Position numbers and translations under genes: made by a program | Source: UBA5794 sp963714375 | GTDB lineage: Bacteria > Actinomycetota > Acidimicrobiia > Spongiisociales > UBA5794 | Direction: 5' to 3' | Length of the DNA: 64,000 nucleotides | NCBI GenBank assembly: GCA_963714375.1 | Contig: CAVQOG010000005.1 | Coordinates: forward strand, 75,335 to 139,334 | The notes under the pieces: generated by a model | The model's input: only the letters and a program-made list of their open reading frames with translations | What the model was told of the DNA's origin: nothing | Database searches by the model: none | Part shown: one piece after another, positions 53,214-63,114 of the stretch | Layout of the letters: each line of letters opens with the position of its first letter | Numbering within the stretch: the first letter of the stretch is position 1

Positions 53214-55853
53214 GTGAAACAGCTTGCCCTCCTTGATGGCCACTCGTTGGCGTACCGTGCCTTTTACGCACTCCCGCCTGATCTCGCCACGCCAAGCGGG
53301 CAGGTCACCAATGCGGTGTTCGGGTTTACGTCCATGCTTATCAAACTCCTCGATGAGGAGTCGCCGGACGCTATTGCGGTTGCCTGGGACCGCAAGGAGA
53401 AGACCTTTCGATCAGAGCAGTATCCTGAGTACAAGGCGACAAGGGAATCGGCGCCCGACATCTTCCGATCGCAAGTGCCGCTCATCAAAGAGGTCCTCGA
53501 AGCGCTCAAGATCCCACAGGTAAGCGTCGCGGGCTTCGAGGCCGACGACGTGATAGCAACGCTCACCAAGCGGGGCCGTGAATTTGGATATGCCGTGATG
53601 GTTGTCACCGGCGATCGAGACGCCTTTCAGCTGTCCTCCGACGACATTACGATCTTGTACACCCGGCGAGGGATCTCCGACACCGTGCACGCAACACCGG
53701 CATGGATACAGGAGCGGTACGGGATCGATGCTGCACGTTATGTCGAGTACGCAGCGCTACGGGGCGACACGTCTGACAACCTGCCCGGTGTACCCGGGGT
53801 GGGGGAGAAGACCGCGGCCAAGCTCATCAATGCATATCCGACACTCGAGGACCTCTTCGGACACCTCGACGACCAATCACCAAAGTTGCGCGAAAACCTC
53901 GCAGCAGCCCGCGACCAGGTATTCCTGAACCGTGAACTCATGAGAATGATCGACGACGTCCCAATGGACGACCTCAACCCATCAGATCTTGATCTCGAAC
54001 CGTTCGACCGAGATGTGGTCCGCACCCTCTTCGACGATCTTGCTTTCCGAACCCTTTGGCAACGACTTGAGGAGCTTGGCGGTGTCACCGTCGCAGAGCA
54101 GTCGATCGTCGACGTTGACGTCGTCACCGCAACGTCGGATAAAGCCGCAAAGTCGTTGGCCTCGGAGTCTCCGTTAGCCATCGATGCCGTCTGGGACGGC
54201 TCAGACCTAGCTGGCTTCGTAGTGGCCGCTGCGAATACGACCTATGTTCCGCTTGAAGTGTCAGATGGCCTCCTTGCAGCCTTGTCGGTTGGAGGAGACG
54301 GATCGTCGGATCCAGGGATCATCACACACGATGCCAAGCCGTTTCTCGTTGCCCTGATGGAAGCCGAGTTACCACTTCCGCATCTGGCATTCGACACCAT
54401 GCTTGCGGCCCATGTGATCAATCCGGCCCAGCGGGCGCCAAGCCTCGAAGACCTTGCGTATCGAGAACTGGGGATCACCGTCACCGAAGCCGGGCCCAGC
54501 GATGGTGAGGACGCCCAGAGCGCATTCTCGTTCGATGAAACGTCCGTCGATCTTGAGACACCAGCGCGCAGGGCCTCAGCGATCGCGGAGCTCGTCGAAC
54601 CGCTCACGGAGCAGATGGAGGCGCGGGGAGGCATTGACCTGTTCATCGCGGTTGAACTGCCGCTCGTGCCGATTCTCGCTCACATGGAGGCTGCGGGGGT
54701 TGGTCTCGATGTCGGGTTCCTGACGGCATTTGGTGAGGACCTTGCTGGGCGGATCGGTGTTCTCCAAGGCGAGATCCATGAACTCGCCGGATCGAGCTTC
54801 AACGTCAACTCAACGCTCCAGTTGCGCAAGATCCTATTCGAACAGCTCGGTCTCCCCGTCATCAAGAAGACACCGAAGGGTGCCCCCTCGACCGATGCGA
54901 GTGTGCTTGAGAAACTGGCCGACCAGCACGAGATCGTGTCCAAACTCCTCGAATTCCGTGAACTCGACAAACTCCGGTCCACCTATGTCGAGTCACTGCT
55001 CAAGCTCGTCGACGACGACGGACGGATCCGGGGTCGCTTCAATCAGATGGGCGCAGCGACCGGCCGGCTTTCGATGGAGCAGCCGAACCTCCAGAACATC
55101 CCAGCACGCAGCGAGGAGGGCAGGGCGATTCGCAAGGCGTTCGTGGCTGCACCCGGAACCGTGTTCCTTGTCGCGGACTATTCCCAGATCGAGCTGCGCA
55201 TCCTTGCGCACATGTCAGAGGATCCGGGGCTTGTGGAGGCGTTCGCCAACGATGTCGACATCCACGCGGCAACAGCAGCCCGCGTCAACGGTGTCGCCCT
55301 GTCGGAAGTCACGGACGAGATGCGACGAACGTCGAAGATGATCAATTTCGGTCTGCTCTACGGCATGGAAGCCTATGGGCTTGGTCAGCGCCTTGACATC
55401 GACCGCGACGAAGCCCAGCGACATATCGATGAGTACTTCGTCCAGTTTCCCGATGTCAAGGCTTTCATGAGCGGGATCGTCGATGCTGCCCGCGAATCGG
55501 GCTACACGACCACGATCTTGGGCCGACGCCGGTATCTGCCGGAACTCCACAGCCGGAGCACACGAGATCGGCAGATGGGTGAGCGCATGGCGCTCAACGC
55601 CCCGATCCAGGGTTCGGCCGCCGATGTGATCAAGAAGGCCATGATCGATCTCGACCACGAGCTGAGGGCGAGCGGTTCTGGCGCCGAGATGCTTCTCCAG
55701 ATTCACGATGAGCTTGTTCTTGAGGTACCGCTCGACGAGATTGATGCGATCACCGAGCTCACCGTGACCACGATGGAGCATGTGACGGAGCTGAAGGTTC
55801 CCTTGAAGGTCTCGTACGGAGTGGGCAATACGTTGGCCGAAGCAACGCATTGA
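53214..55853 (+). CDS. polA: DNA polymerase I
   Basis: 879 residues. The N-terminal 5' nuclease (LLDGHSLAYRAFYALP to about residue 290) has its acidic metal ligands (GFEADDVIATL, VTGDRDAFQL). The middle 3'-5' exonuclease fold has lost the DxE motif (LAIDAVWDGSD in that place), so proofreading is not expected, as in other actinobacteria. The polymerase domain has motif A DYSQIELRILAHMSED, motif B RRTSKMINFGLLYGM and motif C QIHDELVLEVP. GTG 53214. polA followed by rpsA is a conserved actinobacterial order. Confidence 0.95.
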   Translation: MKQLALLDGHSLAYRAFYALPPDLATPSGQVTNAVFGFTSMLIKLLDEESPDAIAVAWDRKEKTFRSEQYPEYKATRESAPDIFRSQVPLIKEVLEALKIPQVSVAGFEADDVIATLTKRGREFGYAVMVVTGDRDAFQLSSDDITILYTRRGISDTVHATPAWIQERYGIDAARYVEYAALRGDTSDNLPGVPGVGEKTAAKLINAYPTLEDLFGHLDDQSPKLRENLAAARDQVFLNRELMRMIDDVPMDDLNPSDLDLEPFDRDVVRTLFDDLAFRTLWQRLEELGGVTVAEQSIVDVDVVTATSDKAAKSLASESPLAIDAVWDGSDLAGFVVAAANTTYVPLEVSDGLLAALSVGGDGSSDPGIITHDAKPFLVALMEAELPLPHLAFDTMLAAHVINPAQRAPSLEDLAYRELGITVTEAGPSDGEDAQSAFSFDETSVDLETPARRASAIAELVEPLTEQMEARGGIDLFIAVELPLVPILAHMEAAGVGLDVGFLTAFGEDLAGRIGVLQGEIHELAGSSFNVNSTLQLRKILFEQLGLPVIKKTPKGAPSTDASVLEKLADQHEIVSKLLEFRELDKLRSTYVESLLKLVDDDGRIRGRFNQMGAATGRLSMEQPNLQNIPARSEEGRAIRKAFVAAPGTVFLVADYSQIELRILAHMSEDPGLVEAFANDVDIHAATAARVNGVALSEVTDEMRRTSKMINFGLLYGMEAYGLGQRLDIDRDEAQRHIDEYFVQFPDVKAFMSGIVDAARESGYTTTILGRRRYLPELHSRSTRDRQMGERMALNAPIQGSAADVIKKAMIDLDHELRASGSGAEMLLQIHDELVLEVPLDEIDAITELTVTTMEHVTELKVPLKVSYGVGNTLAEATH

Positions 55854-55854
55854 G

Positions 55855-55897
55855 GCCGATGACTCATCGGCGCGACCCGGGCATTCAGGTCGGGTTT
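55855..55897 (+). terminator. Possible terminator after polA
   Basis: A perfect inverted repeat GCCGATGA/TCATCGGC (55855-55871) lies two bases after the polA stop, followed by a second small stem CGACC/GGTCG (55873-55892) and a short GGGTTT. There is no long T-run, so strength is uncertain. Confidence 0.4.
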
Positions 55898-55920
55898 GGG
55901 TGGTTGGCGTCTCGCTCCTC

Positions 55921-55950
55921 TTGTCGATTGGGTGTCTGACCGTCTATGCT
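55921..55950 (+). promoter_or_regulatory. Possible rpsA promoter
   Basis: TTGTCG (55921-55926) and TATGCT (55945-55950) are separated by 18 bases, 70 bases before the rpsA ATG. The match to consensus is moderate. A strong AAGGAG lies at 56002-56007. Confidence 0.4.
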
Positions 55951-56019
55951 TGGGAGTGCCTTCAAGGGTCGCGTTCGCGCGCTCATAGGCAAAACACCTT
56001 CAAGGAGATCAACCCTTAC

Positions 56020-57741
56020 ATGTCCAACGACAACGACCGAGACCTCGCCGTGACCGACGAGGACCCCACAGCCGTGACCGAAGAAGTCGCAGCTGTTTCC
56101 GACACGGTGACCGACGCAGTCGCCGAGACCCCTGCGACAGAGCCCGATGTGGCCGAAGTTCCAGCTGTAGCCGGACGTCGACGCTCCGCCGATACCGGAA
56201 CCTGACGAGTTAGCACCGGTGGAAGCCGCAGAGACTGCCACTCAGGAGACCGCCGCAGACGTCGCTGCGACAATCGAGACCTCAACAGACGACACGCTCC
56301 CCGACTTCGCCCGCATCGAGCGACACGGCGGATACCGATGTCGTTGAGCGGTCGGTCGAAACCGCTCCGAAGGTCGCCGTTGCCGAATCCGATGCTGATG
56401 ACGCCGACATTTCTGAAGGTGACGACGAAGAAGGCGACGAGAAGCCCAAGCGGCCACGCCCACGAGGCGATCGGCCGGCAATCAGTGCACCAAAGTCGAT
56501 TGCAGATGTGCGCAGACGATCTATCCGCAGACGATTTCGCTGCAGCGGTGGAACAAACCGTGTTCGAGTTCAAAGAGGGTGACATTGTCGTCGGCACCGT
56601 CGTACGCATCGATCCGGACGAGGTGCTCGTTGACATCGGGTACAAGTCCGAAGGTGTCATCCCTCCGCACGAGCTTTCCGTTCGCAACAACGCGGATCCG
56701 AACGATGTGGTGACGGTCGGAGAAGAGATTGAAACGCTTGTCCTCCAGAAGGAGGACGACCAGGGTCGTCTCGTTCTGTCCAAAAAACGCGCGCAGTATG
56801 AGCGTGCATGGGGGCGTATCGAAGGCGTCATGAACGATGGTGGCACTGTCGAGGGCCACGTCATTGAAGTCGTGAAGGGCGGGCTGATCGTCGATATCGG
56901 TCTGCGCGGCTTCCTCCCGGCCTCGCTGGTTGATCTTCGGCGAGTTCGGGACCTTCAACCCTTCGTTGGGGAGACAATTGAGGCGAAAGTCATCGAACTC
57001 GACCGAAACCGCAACAACGTTGTTCTCTCGCGTCGTGCGTACCTCGAAGAGGAGCAGGCCGAGCAACGTCAGGCCTTCCTTACGGACCTCAAGGAAGGTG
57101 ATGTGCGCCCAGGCGTCGTGTCCAGCGTCGTCAATTTCGGAGCGTTCGTCGACCTTGGGGGCATGGATGGGCTCGTCCACGTTTCTGAGCTTTCATGGCG
57201 CCATGTGAACCACCCCGGAGAGATTGTCACCGTAGGCGATCAGGTCAAGGTGAAGGTCCTCGAAGTCGACTACGACCGGGAACGGATATCTCTTTCGATC
57301 CGTCAGACCGCCGAGGATCCATGGGATATGTTCGCCAGAGGAACCGACGTGGGGTCTGTCGTTCCGGGGAAAGTCACCAAGACCGTTCCCTTCGGTGCGT
57401 TCGTATCCGTCGGTGAAGGTGTCGAAGGTCTCGTCCACGTCTCGGAAATCGCGATGCATCACGTAGAAAGCCCCGAACTTGAGCTGTCCCTCGGTCAAGA
57501 AGTAACCGTAAAGGTCACTGAGATCGATGCCGACAGACGACGGGTGAGCTTGTCGATAAAGCAGGCTCTTCCGGATTGGGAAGAACGCTCATCGTGGAGC
57601 GAAAAGAAATCGAACGAGCCTCGGCGTCGGGAGTTTCAGCGTGAAGACGAGACAAAGGAACCAGAATCTGGTTTCGCAGCAGATTCATCACTCGAAGCCA
57701 TCCTTGCCGAACTCAAGGAGCGGGGTATCGGCCGCGGCTGA
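56020..57741 (+). CDS. rpsA: 30S ribosomal protein S1, copy 1 (frameshifted N-terminal part)
   Basis: From ATG 56020 an acidic, Ala/Glu/Thr-rich N-terminal extension of the actinobacterial type is readable across at least three frames (MSNDNDRDLAV..., then IPEPDELAPVEAAET, then TDVVERSVETAPK to PRGDRPAISAPKSIADV), with the last shift at about 56512. The core from DDLSADDFAAAVEQTVFEFKEGD is intact and carries four S1 RNA-binding motifs (GDIVVGTVV, GHVIEVVKGG, GDVRPGVVSSVVNFGAF, GSVVPGKVTKTVPFGAF). S1 brings mRNA to the 30S subunit and is essential, so the shifts are probably sequence errors. First copy of a 1.5-kb tandem repeat. Confidence 0.88.
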
Positions 57742-57943
57742 TGCTCAGGTCCTTGACCTTGGGCGGGTCCGTGTGCCAATCTTCGGAACGTGCGTGGGGA
57801 GTGTATTCCAGCGCGCGACCTGGGAAGTCTTGAAGAGCGTTGAGAGGAAGAATTAATAATGGGCCGACGCACTCTCGTTCTGGTAATCGCTGTCCTGCTT
57901 GCCGCGGTATCCGGCTATGCACTGTTTCAGTACCTGACATCAG
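56452..57943 (+). repeat. 1.49-kb tandem direct repeat, copy 1 (rpsA core to start of cpaB)
   Basis: Runs from GGCCACGCCC in the rpsA N-terminal part to ACATCAG in the first codons of cpaB. Copy 2 lies 1496-1497 bases further on, after a 5-base junction. The copies differ at many synonymous sites in rpsA but are almost identical in the last 350 bases. Confidence 0.92.
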
Positions 57944-59237
57944 CACTCGGCCACGCCCACGCGGCGATCGGCCAGCAATAAGCGCACCGAAGTCGATCGC
58001 AGATGTTCCGGACGATCTATCCGCAGACGATTTCGCCGCAGCGGTGGAACAAACCGTGTTCGAGTTCAAAGAGGGTGACATCGTCGTCGGCACCGTCGTA
58101 CGCATCGATCCGGACGAGGTGCTCGTTGACATCGGGTACAAGTCCGAAGGTGTCATCCCTCCGCACGAGCTATCGGTTCGCAACAACGCCGATCCGAACG
58201 ATGTCGTGAAGGTCGGAGAAGAGATTGAAACGCTTGTCCTCCAGAAAGAGGATGACCAGGGTCGTCTCGTCCTCTCAAAGAAACGTGCCCAGTATGAGCG
58301 AGCGTGGGGACGAATCGAAGGCGTCATGAACGACGGAGGCACCGTTGAGGGCCACGTCATTGAAGTCGTGAAGGGCGGGCTGATCGTCGATATAGGCCTG
58401 CGCGGCTTCCTCCCAGCTTCGCTGGTCGATCTTCGGCGAGTTCGGGACCTCCAGCCGTTCGTTGGGGAAACGATTGAGGCCAAAGTCATCGAACTCGACC
58501 GGAACCGCAACAACGTCGTCCTCTCGCGCCGTGCGTACCTCGAAGAGGAGCAGGCCGAGCAACGTCAAGCTTTCCTCACGGATCTCAAGGAAGGCGATGT
58601 GCGCCCAGGTGTCGTGTCCAGCGTCGTCAATTTCGGAGCATTCGTCGACCTTGGCGGTATGGACGGACTTGTCCACGTCTCCGAGCTCTCGTGGCGCCAT
58701 GTGAACCACCCCGGAGAGATTGTCACTGTCGGCGATCAGGTCAAAGTCAAGGTTCTCGAGGTCGACTACGACCGGGAGAGAATCTCTCTTTCGATCCGCC
58801 AGACCGCCGAGGATCCATGGGATATGTTCGCCAGGGGAACTGATGTTGGGTCTGTCGTTCCTGGGAAGGTCACCAAGACCGTTCCCTTCGGTGCGTTCGT
58901 ATCCGTCGGTGAAGGCGTCGAGGGTCTCGTCCACGTCTCGGAAATAGCGATGCATCACGTGGAAAGCCCCGAACTTGAGCTGTCCCTCGGTCAAGAAGTA
59001 ACCGTAAAGGTCACCGAGATCGATGCCGACAGACGACGGGTGAGCTTGTCGATAAAGCAAGCTCTTCCGGATTGGGAAGAACGCTCATCGTGGAGCGAAA
59101 AGAAATCGAACGAGCCTCGGCGTCGGGAGTTTCAGCGTGAAGACGAAACAAAGGAACCAGAATCTGGTTTCGCAGCAGATTCATCACTCGAAGCCATCCT
59201 TGCCGAACTCAAGGAGCGGGGTATCGGCCGCGGCTGA
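57840..59237 (+). CDS. rpsA: 30S ribosomal protein S1, copy 2 (5' truncated)
   Basis: An open frame from TTG 57840, but true S1 sequence begins only at the repeat junction 57949 (PRPRGDRPAISAPKSIADVPDD). The acidic N-terminal extension of copy 1 and any convincing ribosome-binding site are missing; GTG 58044 is the first start inside the conserved part. All four S1 motifs are intact. Over about 405 residues I see one amino acid difference from copy 1 (DVVKVG against DVVTVG) despite many silent base changes. Without its N-terminus it may be untranslated, or the tandem may be an assembly product. Confidence 0.7.
   Translation: MRGRINNGPTHSRSGNRCPACRGIRLCTVSVPDISTRPRPRGDRPAISAPKSIADVPDDLSADDFAAAVEQTVFEFKEGDIVVGTVVRIDPDEVLVDIGYKSEGVIPPHELSVRNNADPNDVVKVGEEIETLVLQKEDDQGRLVLSKKRAQYERAWGRIEGVMNDGGTVEGHVIEVVKGGLIVDIGLRGFLPASLVDLRRVRDLQPFVGETIEAKVIELDRNRNNVVLSRRAYLEEEQAEQRQAFLTDLKEGDVRPGVVSSVVNFGAFVDLGGMDGLVHVSELSWRHVNHPGEIVTVGDQVKVKVLEVDYDRERISLSIRQTAEDPWDMFARGTDVGSVVPGKVTKTVPFGAFVSVGEGVEGLVHVSEIAMHHVESPELELSLGQEVTVKVTEIDADRRRVSLSIKQALPDWEERSSWSEKKSNEPRRREFQREDETKEPESGFAADSSLEAILAELKERGIGRG
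57859..57981 (+). pseudogene. Truncated first copy of cpaB (N-terminal 28 codons)
   Basis: Begins MGRRTLVLVIAVLLAAVSGYALFQYLTS exactly as the full cpaB at 59355, then runs across the repeat junction into rpsA sequence in a wrong frame and stops at 57981 (40 codons). It is the 3' edge of the tandem duplication. Confidence 0.85.
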
Positions 59238-59439
59238 TGCTCAGGTCCTTGACCTTGGGCGGGTCCGTGTGCCAATCTTCGGAACGTGCGTGGGGAGTGT
59301 ATTCCAGCGCGCGACCTGGGAAGTCTTGAAGAGCGTTGAGAGGAAGAACTAACAATGGGCCGACGCACTCTCGTTCTGGTAATCGCTGTCCTGCTTGCCG
59401 CGGTATCCGGCTATGCACTGTTTCAGTACCTGACATCAG
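57949..59439 (+). repeat. 1.49-kb tandem direct repeat, copy 2
   Basis: Second copy, from GGCCACGCCC to ACATCAG, continuing into the intact cpaB. Relative to copy 1 it lacks one base near the start of the S1 core, which restores the S1 reading frame there. Confidence 0.92.
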
Positions 59440-60346
59440 TCGAAGATGACATCCGGGCCGATATCTCCGAAGTCGTGGTGTATCGCGCTTCGGCTGATAT
59501 CCCAACGAGGACACCAGGTGAAGATGCCCAAATCAACATTGTTGAGAGCACGGCGCTTCGTGAGTATGTGGTGTTCGATGGTTCCACCATTCTGTGCCTT
59601 GGTGCCGCTGGCGACAATGCGTCGAAGGACCCGAACGAGTACGGATGTGTGGGCAACCCATCAGATCTCGCTTCGGTCCTCAACGGCAACGTCGCCGCTG
59701 GTCCGATCGCAAAGAACCAGCTCATAGCGTTGTCCTCGTTCGTTGACATCTCTGAGACCGAACAGATTCTGAGTGAATCGTTGGCCCCTGGAAAGGTTGC
59801 GATCGCCATTGCGGTCGACGTTGTCAAGTCTTCCGGCGGATTCATCAGGCCCGGTGACAACGTCAACATCATCGCATCGACGACGCTTTCACCCTTCTCC
59901 TATATCTCGATGGTGTCCAACGAGGAGCTTCGCAGCTTCTTCTTCCTTCCACCGGAAGTCCCCGAGACGAGGATCCGGCCAATCCAGACGACTCGAGGCG
60001 GCGATCCGGAACAGGACGTCCTCCTCGCAGCACGCTGCCAACGTCATATGACATCACTGAGACGATCTTCCAGGAGATCCAGGTGCTTGCGGTCGGAGCC
60101 AATACACGACCGGCACCAGAACCCATTGGTCTGACACCGGTGGGTGGAACCTTCGTATTCGAGGTTACCCCGCAACAGGCGGAGCAGATCGAGTATGCAG
60201 CCAACTACAGCGGTCTTGCGCTGTCCCTGCTTCCGTCTGACGGCACCTACGTGCCATACGATGCACAGCCGGTCGTCGTCGACGACATCTTTGGACTCCT
60301 TGACAGGATTTCAGCCGAACTGGGACTGGTGCTTGGTGATCAATGA
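59355..60346 (+). CDS. cpaB: Tad/Flp pilus assembly protein CpaB (RcpC), one frameshift
   Basis: A membrane anchor (residues about 5-24) is followed by the SAF/RcpC domain: VVVYRASADIPTRTPGEDA, ALREYVV, GPIAKNQLIALSSFV, LAPGKVAIAIAVDVVKSSGGFIRPGDNVNII. The first frame leaves homology near 60030 and ends at 60134; the remaining part (VLAVGANTRPAPEP to LGLVLGDQ) is in another frame up to 60346. CpaB is thought to act in the periplasmic or wall-spanning part of the pilus machine. Overlaps cpaE by 11 bases. Confidence 0.85.
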
Positions 60347-61529
60347 CGCTGATGGAGTAACGACTCGCTCAATACTCATCGTCGATACCGACGCCGGTGC
60401 CGTCGAGCATACGATTGGGCTCCTTGATGGCCACAAGGTCTACCAGGCGAGGAATATCTCTGACGCCCAGCGCAAGCTGGTGGAAGAGGGCATTGAGCTT
60501 GCCGTCATCGGACCCGGCTTCGCACATGATGCCGGTGTCGCAGAAGCTGCGCTCCTTTTGGATATCCAGCCATCTCTACCTTTGGTTCTTGTGGCCCAGG
60601 GAACGACAACCGACATCCTCCGAGCTGCAATCCGGATGGGATACCGTGACGTGATCGACGCCCCGTTGGATGCCTCGAAGGTACAGTCGCTTCTCACTCA
60701 CATTGAGCGAGCCGAATCGATCGTTCAGTCCGGCGGGGCGCCAAAGGCGAGGATCGGCAAGGTCGTCACGATCATGTCCCCCAAAGGTGGGGCTGGCAAG
60801 ACGATGACGACCGTGAATGTGGCACTCGCAATCGCTGGAATGTCCGGGGAGCCTGAACGGGTGGTCATCATGGATGCCGATCTGCAGTTCGGCGATGTGT
60901 GCATTTCTCTCCAGGTTGAGCCACAACACACAATTGTTGATGCGGCACGCGACATCGACAAGCTCGATGAAGCCCTTCTTGATTCATTGCTCGCCAGTCA
61001 CTCGTCGGGAATGCGGGTCTTGTCGGCGCCCCTTGAGCCTTCACTCGCAGATGAAGTCTCGACTCAGGTTGTCGTCAAGACACTTGGGATGCTCAAACGC
61101 ATGTTCGACTATGTGTTCATTGACACGGCTCCGTTCCTTGATGAGCCTGTCCTGTCCATCCTTGAACGATCCGATACGGTACTTCTGGTCGTAGACATGG
61201 ATCTTCCGGCGGTCAAAAATGCCAAGCTTGCTCTCGATACTTTGAAGCTGATCAAGTTCCCATTCGAAAAGATCAAGCTGGTACTCAATCGCGTCAATTC
61301 CAAGGCAAGGCTTGATATCGACGAGCTTGAGCGAACGCTCGGACTCACGGTTCAGGCCGCAGTATCGTCCGACAAGCTTGTGCCGAGGGCGGTCAACGAA
61401 GGTGAACCGGTTGTCTCGCTCTACCCACGGTCGAGGCCAGCGAAGGATCTTCGCGGAGTGGCAGCGTTGGTATTCGAGGGAGATCCGATCCAAGAAGAGG
61501 AAGAGAAGTCCAAGGGATGGTTCAAGTAA
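60336..61529 (+). CDS. cpaE: Pilus assembly ATPase CpaE/TadZ (MinD-like)
   Basis: 397 residues. The N-terminal 125 residues form a receiver-like domain (SILIVDTDAGAVEHTIGLLDG, DAPLDASKVQSLL) without a clear phospho-acceptor set. The MinD/ParA domain has the deviant Walker A SPKGGAGKTMTTVN, DADLQFGD, and FIDTAPFLDEP. TadZ-type proteins place the pilus machine at the pole. GTG 60336 lies in the end of cpaB; the open frame extends further upstream in cpaB and is rejected. A C-terminal EEEEKSKGWFK tail is typical. Confidence 0.9.
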   Translation: MINDADGVTTRSILIVDTDAGAVEHTIGLLDGHKVYQARNISDAQRKLVEEGIELAVIGPGFAHDAGVAEAALLLDIQPSLPLVLVAQGTTTDILRAAIRMGYRDVIDAPLDASKVQSLLTHIERAESIVQSGGAPKARIGKVVTIMSPKGGAGKTMTTVNVALAIAGMSGEPERVVIMDADLQFGDVCISLQVEPQHTIVDAARDIDKLDEALLDSLLASHSSGMRVLSAPLEPSLADEVSTQVVVKTLGMLKRMFDYVFIDTAPFLDEPVLSILERSDTVLLVVDMDLPAVKNAKLALDTLKLIKFPFEKIKLVLNRVNSKARLDIDELERTLGLTVQAAVSSDKLVPRAVNEGEPVVSLYPRSRPAKDLRGVAALVFEGDPIQEEEEKSKGWFK

Positions 61530-61563
61530 CCGCCCGCGTGACCCGTAACGGAGGCATCGCACC

Positions 61564-62914
61564 ATGAGTCTCGCCGACAGGGTGAAAGCAGCAAAAACGA
61601 CCGACGAAACCCCCGAAGGTCAAAGAACAGAGGTCAAACAGGACCTTCGCCGGAAGCTTCACTACAAAGTTGTGGAAGGCCTCGGCCCCACGCTGTACAG
61701 CGCGCAGATGTCCGATGCCGAGCTCAAGCTCCGAGTCATGGAAATGCTCGAATGGGCACTTGAGCAAGAACAATCCGTTCCACTGGCACGGGCCGATCGT
61801 CTCGCGCTGCTTCAGGAGATCGCAGATGACGTCCTTGGCTACGGTCCCATCGATCCGTACCTTGCCGATCCGGCAGTGACTGAAGTCATGGTCAACGGGC
61901 CGCACAGCGTATGGGTTGAACGAGCTGGGCGCCTTTCCAAGACGGATACCCGATTTGTGGATGCGAACCACCTCGAGCGCATCATTGAAAAGATCGTCGG
62001 ACAGGTTGGACGTCGCATCGACGAAGCCGCCCCAATGGTTGACGCCAGACTCCCGGACGGATCCCGTGTGAATGCCATCATCCATCCACTCGCCATCGGT
62101 GGGCCCTACGTCACCATTCGTAAGTTCGCCGTTGATCCCTTCACCGTTGAGGACCTTGTCGCGAACGGAACGATGAGTGAGCAGGTAGCTGGTCTCCTGA
62201 AGCGTTGTGTTGAGGGGAAGCTCAACGTGATTGTCTCAGGCTCGACCGGGTCAGGAAAGACGACTCTCCTGAATGTTCTTTCCAACTTCATTCCTGCGGA
62301 CGAGAGGATCATCACGGTGGAGGATGCCGCCGAGGTCCAGTTGAACCAGACCCATGTGTTGACCCTGGAGTCCCGCCCAGCCAACCTCGAGGGTTCCGGA
62401 CTGGTATCGATCCGCGATCTTGTGACGGAACACTCTACGTATGCGCCCGGATCGCATCATCGTTGGCGAGGTTCGTGGCGGTGAGGCCCTTGACATGCTC
62501 CAGGCGATGAACACCGGTCACGACGGATCGTTGACAACAGTTCACTCGAACGCACCCCGTGACACCCTCGCGAGAATCGAAACGATGGTTCTGATGGCTG
62601 GCATGGATCTACCGATCCGCGCCATTCGAGAACAGGTGGCGTCTGCCCTCGACCTCATTGTGCACGTCCATCGACTGAGGGACGGGACGCGACGCATCAC
62701 ACACGTCACGGAGGTTGTCGGGATGGAAGGTGACATCATCACCTTGCAGGATCTGATGCTGTTCGACTACGGCATGGGTTTCGATGACAACGGGAAGTAC
62801 AGGGGCTATCTCAAGGCGACCGGAATACGCCCGGCGTTCTCCGAGCATCTTGAGAACATGGGGTTCCACCTGCCTTCCGAACTGTTCGCACCCGAGGCTT
62901 TCGTGACCAGATGA
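61564..62914 (+). CDS. cpaF: Secretion ATPase CpaF/TadA, one-base insertion at about 62425
   Basis: Hexameric ATPase that powers Tad pilus assembly. GYGPIDPYLADPAVTEVMVNGP, the Walker A GSTGSGKTTLLN, EDAAEVQLNQTHVLTLE, then GEVRGGEALDMLQAMNTGHDGSLTTVHSN (Walker B and His box) are the family signatures. The first frame ends at 62484 and the second starts at MRPDRIIVGEVRG (62441). Removing the A at 62425 turns the break into DLVRNTLRMRPDRIIVG, which is what the family has. So this is one inserted base and about 449 residues in total. GGAGG precedes ATG 61564. Confidence 0.92.
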
Positions 62915-63114
62915 AACGGATCATTGCTTTCGCGTCCCCTGCTCTTGTGCTCTTCGGTTCGACACCGGCGTTTGCGCAGGAATCTGAGACCGCAGCATCC
63001 TCCTCGGGGTCGATGCTCGTGGTTCTCGCGGCAGTGGCCGGTGGTATAGCCATCTTCTTGTTGATCGTCATCCTGTTCGGATCGCAGGCAAGGGCCGAAC
63101 CGAGGCATCCGTGA
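62911..63114 (+). CDS. Signal peptide plus membrane helix; probable N-terminus of TadB
   Basis: 67 residues: a signal peptide ending TPAFAQES, a Ser-rich linker, a membrane helix (about 35-58) and a short basic end. It overlaps cpaF (ATGA) and the next frame (GTGA). Many actinobacterial TadB proteins start with such a signal peptide and helix joined directly to RLAxYG, so this is likely the N-terminus of the following gene, cut off by another one-base shift. A separate small protein is the alternative. Confidence 0.6.
   Translation: MKRIIAFASPALVLFGSTPAFAQESETAASSSGSMLVVLAAVAGGIAIFLLIVILFGSQARAEPRHP

Noticed and set aside
57840..57948. N-terminal 36 codons of the open frame before rpsA copy 2 as part of S1
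   Set aside because: This stretch is the cpaB start region read in a different frame, carried over by the duplication junction.
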